From the NCBI GenBank assembly GCA_002632325.1, contig NSJK01000004.1, positions 117,448 through 181,447 of the forward strand: a DNA stretch of 64,000 nt. The letters are read 5' to 3'. The stretch's first letter is position 1, and the number at the start of each line of letters is the position of its first letter. Made by a program: the position numbers and the translations under genes. This DNA comes from Lysobacterales bacterium (lineage in GTDB: Bacteria; Pseudomonadota; Gammaproteobacteria; Xanthomonadales; Rhodanobacteraceae). Below, in pieces: positions 61,925 through 64,000 of the stretch. Below the pieces are notes generated by a model. It was not told where the DNA came from. It was given only the letters and a program-made list of their open reading frames with translations, and did not search any database.

Positions 61925-62782
61925 ATGCTGCGCATCATCGCCACGCTGCTGCTCGCGGCAGCGGCTTCCACCACGCATGCGGCCACCGCCACCACCGGCG
62001 TCGCCTTCGTCCACGGCACCGGTCACCAGACCAATGCCTACGCCGACTACTGGCAGGCGCCGATGATCAACACGGTCCGACAAGGGCTGGTCAATCAGTC
62101 GAACTATGTCGTCATCAATTGTGACTTCACCCAGTACATGTGGGACAGCCGCGCCGCGGGGTGCCTTGCCGGCCAGCTCAAGAGTTTCATCGACAGCCGC
62201 GGCATCACCGATCTGGTCGTGATCACGCATTCCAACGGCGGCAACGTGATGCGCTGGATCATGTCCAATCCGAGCTATGACAGCCGCTATCCCGCGATCA
62301 TTTCGAAGATCCGCTGGGTCAATGCGCTGGCACCCTCGAGCGCGGGCACGCCGCTCGCCAATGCCGTGATTGCCGGCAACGTGTTCGAAGGCGCGCTGGG
62401 TTGGCTGCTCGGCTACAAGAGCGATGCCGTGCGCCAGCAGCAGACCAGCTGGATGGCCCAGTACAACCAGAACAATCTCTACGGCACCGCGGGTCGCCCG
62501 GCCCTGCCCAGGGGATTCTGGGATGTCATCGGCAGCGACGTGGTGAGCGCGGTGTGGAGCTCGCAGGCCTATTGCGGCGGTTATTCGCAAAGCGTCGGCC
62601 TGGAAGTCACCCAGAACTGGCTGTCGAGCTGCTCCGATGGTTTCATCGAGTGCAGCAGCGCCGCTGCCGCGGGGCAGGTCTGGTTCTACGACACCAGTCG
62701 CACGGGCGGCAAGGTGCTCAACCACAACCAGAGCCGGCGCGCCTGCTTTGGGCTGGAAAACATCCTGAAGAACGACCTCTGA
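61925..62782 (+). CDS. exported alpha/beta hydrolase (lipase-like)
   Basis: Probable secreted esterase. The 285-residue protein has a signal peptide (LRIIATLLLAAAASTTHA). The motif GVAFVHGTGHQTNAYADYW lies in the oxyanion region and the nucleophile in THSNGGNVMRW (the serine of the elbow, with N-G-G instead of the usual G-x-S-x-G). Cysteines in pairs (CDFTQY, CLAGQL, CGGYSQ, CSDGF, CSSA, RRACF) suggest disulfides. The start at 61925 has GGGAGA upstream. The next gene, encoding a DUF4785 protein, starts 10 bases after its stop, so the two form an operon. Confidence 0.78.
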   Translation: MLRIIATLLLAAAASTTHAATATTGVAFVHGTGHQTNAYADYWQAPMINTVRQGLVNQSNYVVINCDFTQYMWDSRAAGCLAGQLKSFIDSRGITDLVVITHSNGGNVMRWIMSNPSYDSRYPAIISKIRWVNALAPSSAGTPLANAVIAGNVFEGALGWLLGYKSDAVRQQQTSWMAQYNQNNLYGTAGRPALPRGFWDVIGSDVVSAVWSSQAYCGGYSQSVGLEVTQNWLSSCSDGFIECSSAAAAGQVWFYDTSRTGGKVLNHNQSRRACFGLENILKNDL

Positions 62783-62792
62783 GGAGCGCGCC

Positions 62793-64000
62793 ATGAAGAC
62801 TTCGATGTTCCGTCCGCTTCCTCTCGTCGCCGCGCTGTGCCTGAGCGGTTTGGTCGCTCCCGCCTTCGCCGCCGAACCCGTGCAGTTGCTTGCAGCATCA
62901 CCGCAGGATCTCGTCGCCAGCCGGCTCGTCAGGCCGCAGGCCAAGGCCCTGGCCACGGCCGGGCTCGAACGCGCACCCGTGGCGATGTCCTGGGCGCTCG
63001 ATCCGGCGCAGGCGCTCGATGCGCGCCCGCAGGTCCATGAGGCGCAGAGCCGCGAATACTGGATCGATGCCAGTCAAGGCCAGATCCAGAACGGCGTGCG
63101 CCTGCCACTGAGCAAGGCCGGCGCGCTCGTGCGCATCAGTCCGCATGCGGGCAATGCCGCGATCGCCGCAGACGACGTGCAGCTCAGCTTCAACGGCCAA
63201 CGCCTGGATTCCCGGCATGCGATCGCCAAGGCGGCCGATGCCGATGCGCTGCATGCGGCCGGCATGGATGTTCCCGATGGCAGCGTGATCCTGCGCCTGG
63301 CCAACGACGTGCCCAGCGGCGTGAAACTGGCCGTCCCGGCGGCGAGCGGTGCCTGCCTCGTCCACGTGTTCGAGCCGGACAGCGCGGTCGTGCTCTCGCT
63401 CAAGGCCGGGCGCGACAGCATTGCCGGTGGCGATGCGATCTCGTTTCGCGCCAACATCGAAGGGGCAACGCTCGATCGCATCGGCGGCCTGGTCAGTGCC
63501 CCCGATGGCGCCAGCCAGAATGTCGATTTCGTGCGCCAGGCCGATGGCAGCTATGTCGGCAGCCTCACGCCGGACCTCGCCCACGCCAGCGGGCCGAGCC
63601 TGTGGGAATTGCACGCCTTCGGCATCACCGCAGGCAAGGATGGCGTTCCGCGCGACGCCAAGACCGCATTTGCAGTGAGCCTGCCGGTCGCGCGCCTGGA
63701 TGGCCGCGTCACGCAGCCCAAGGCGAGTCGCAACGGGGATCTGAGTCTGCGCATCGGCGTCGAGGCAAACATCGCCAGTCGCTACGCGATCTCGGGCGTG
63801 CTCTACGGCAGTGCCGACGACGGCAGCATGCGTCCGGTGGCCATGGCGCAAGCGGCCGCCTGGATCGCGGCCGGGCACGGCAGCATCGAATTGCGTTACG
63901 ACGCCAGCTCGCTCTCGCTGCACGGCCCATGGGAAGTGCGCGACCTGCGTCTGGTCAATCAGGCGGATTTCAGCCTGCAGGAACGTCGCGAGCGAGCGCT
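62793..64000 (+). CDS. exported DUF4785-type protein (3' end outside the window)
   Basis: Partial: runs off the window with at least 402 codons. It begins MKTSMFRPLPLVAALCLSGL with a signal peptide ending near APAFAAEP, and has the family-like features REYWIDASQGQIQNGVRLPLS, VRISPHAGNAA, SLWELHAFGI and KTAFAVSLPVARL. DUF4785 proteins are exported and of unknown function in Xanthomonads and Legionella. It is co-transcribed with the hydrolase gene upstream, with GAGGAG as ribosome binding site at 62781-62786. Confidence 0.75.
   Translation, partial: MKTSMFRPLPLVAALCLSGLVAPAFAAEPVQLLAASPQDLVASRLVRPQAKALATAGLERAPVAMSWALDPAQALDARPQVHEAQSREYWIDASQGQIQNGVRLPLSKAGALVRISPHAGNAAIAADDVQLSFNGQRLDSRHAIAKAADADALHAAGMDVPDGSVILRLANDVPSGVKLAVPAASGACLVHVFEPDSAVVLSLKAGRDSIAGGDAISFRANIEGATLDRIGGLVSAPDGASQNVDFVRQADGSYVGSLTPDLAHASGPSLWELHAFGITAGKDGVPRDAKTAFAVSLPVARLDGRVTQPKASRNGDLSLRIGVEANIASRYAISGVLYGSADDGSMRPVAMAQAAAWIAAGHGSIELRYDASSLSLHGPWEVRDLRLVNQADFSLQERRERA

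Overview
The window is GC-rich, densely packed chromosomal DNA from a gammaproteobacterium, most likely a member of the Xanthomonadales (Lysobacterales), plausibly the Rhodanobacteraceae/Dokdonella side. The lexA-imuA-imuB-dnaE2 cassette, the run carA - small periplasmic gene - carB - greA - recJ, the E. coli-like nudJ-mnmA-hflD trio and the many secreted beta-rich proteins with a common C-terminal tag point there. This placement is inference from gene content and synteny; no rRNA or tRNA gene was found.

Layout. 1-2268: nudJ-mnmA-hflD operon (tRNA 2-thiolation). 2292-10456: an accessory block of four exported proteins: a TolB/PD40-like propeller protein, a 961-residue protein with 13 tandem 48-residue repeats, a kelch-like protein and a parallel beta-helix protein. 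All four end in or near [ILV]-F-A-[DN]-G-F-E. A degraded Lrp/AsnC fragment lies among them. 10747-17219: the aconitases acnB and acnA, divergent, with a vapBC toxin-antitoxin pair and a palindrome-rich mobile-type repeat between them. 17292-24579: TorF-type porin, the putrescine ABC transporter potFGHI, an NTF2-like lipoprotein and fadD. 24655-28527: PilZ protein, lysS, prfB (with the programmed +1 frameshift) and a DUF3592-like membrane protein. 28567-35829: a second copy of the repeat, then recJ, greA, carB, a small periplasmic protein and carA behind a good sigma70 promoter. 36020-40525: 2OG-Fe(II) oxygenase, lysyl-endopeptidase-like protease, tatD, tcdA and a cytochrome c'-like protein. 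40746-44937: a tripartite Emr-type efflux operon. 45056-49157: lipase, acyltransferase, DUF962, DUF6159 and pirin genes. 49263-55312: the SOS mutagenesis cassette behind a LexA2-type operator. 55489-58946: an ECF sigma factor coupled to a TPR-bearing Ser/Thr kinase. 58956-64000: orn, sbcB, a DUF2461 protein, a second lipase-like hydrolase and a truncated DUF4785 protein.

Genes work together mainly as tightly coupled operons. ATGA stop/start overlaps occur at nudJ/mnmA, potG/potH, potH/potI, carB/greA, outer-membrane factor/emrA, imuB/dnaE2 and sigma/kinase. The most unusual material is the shared C-terminal tag on neighbouring exported proteins and the roughly 160-bp element built of consecutive hairpins, present twice in opposite orientation about 14 kb apart.
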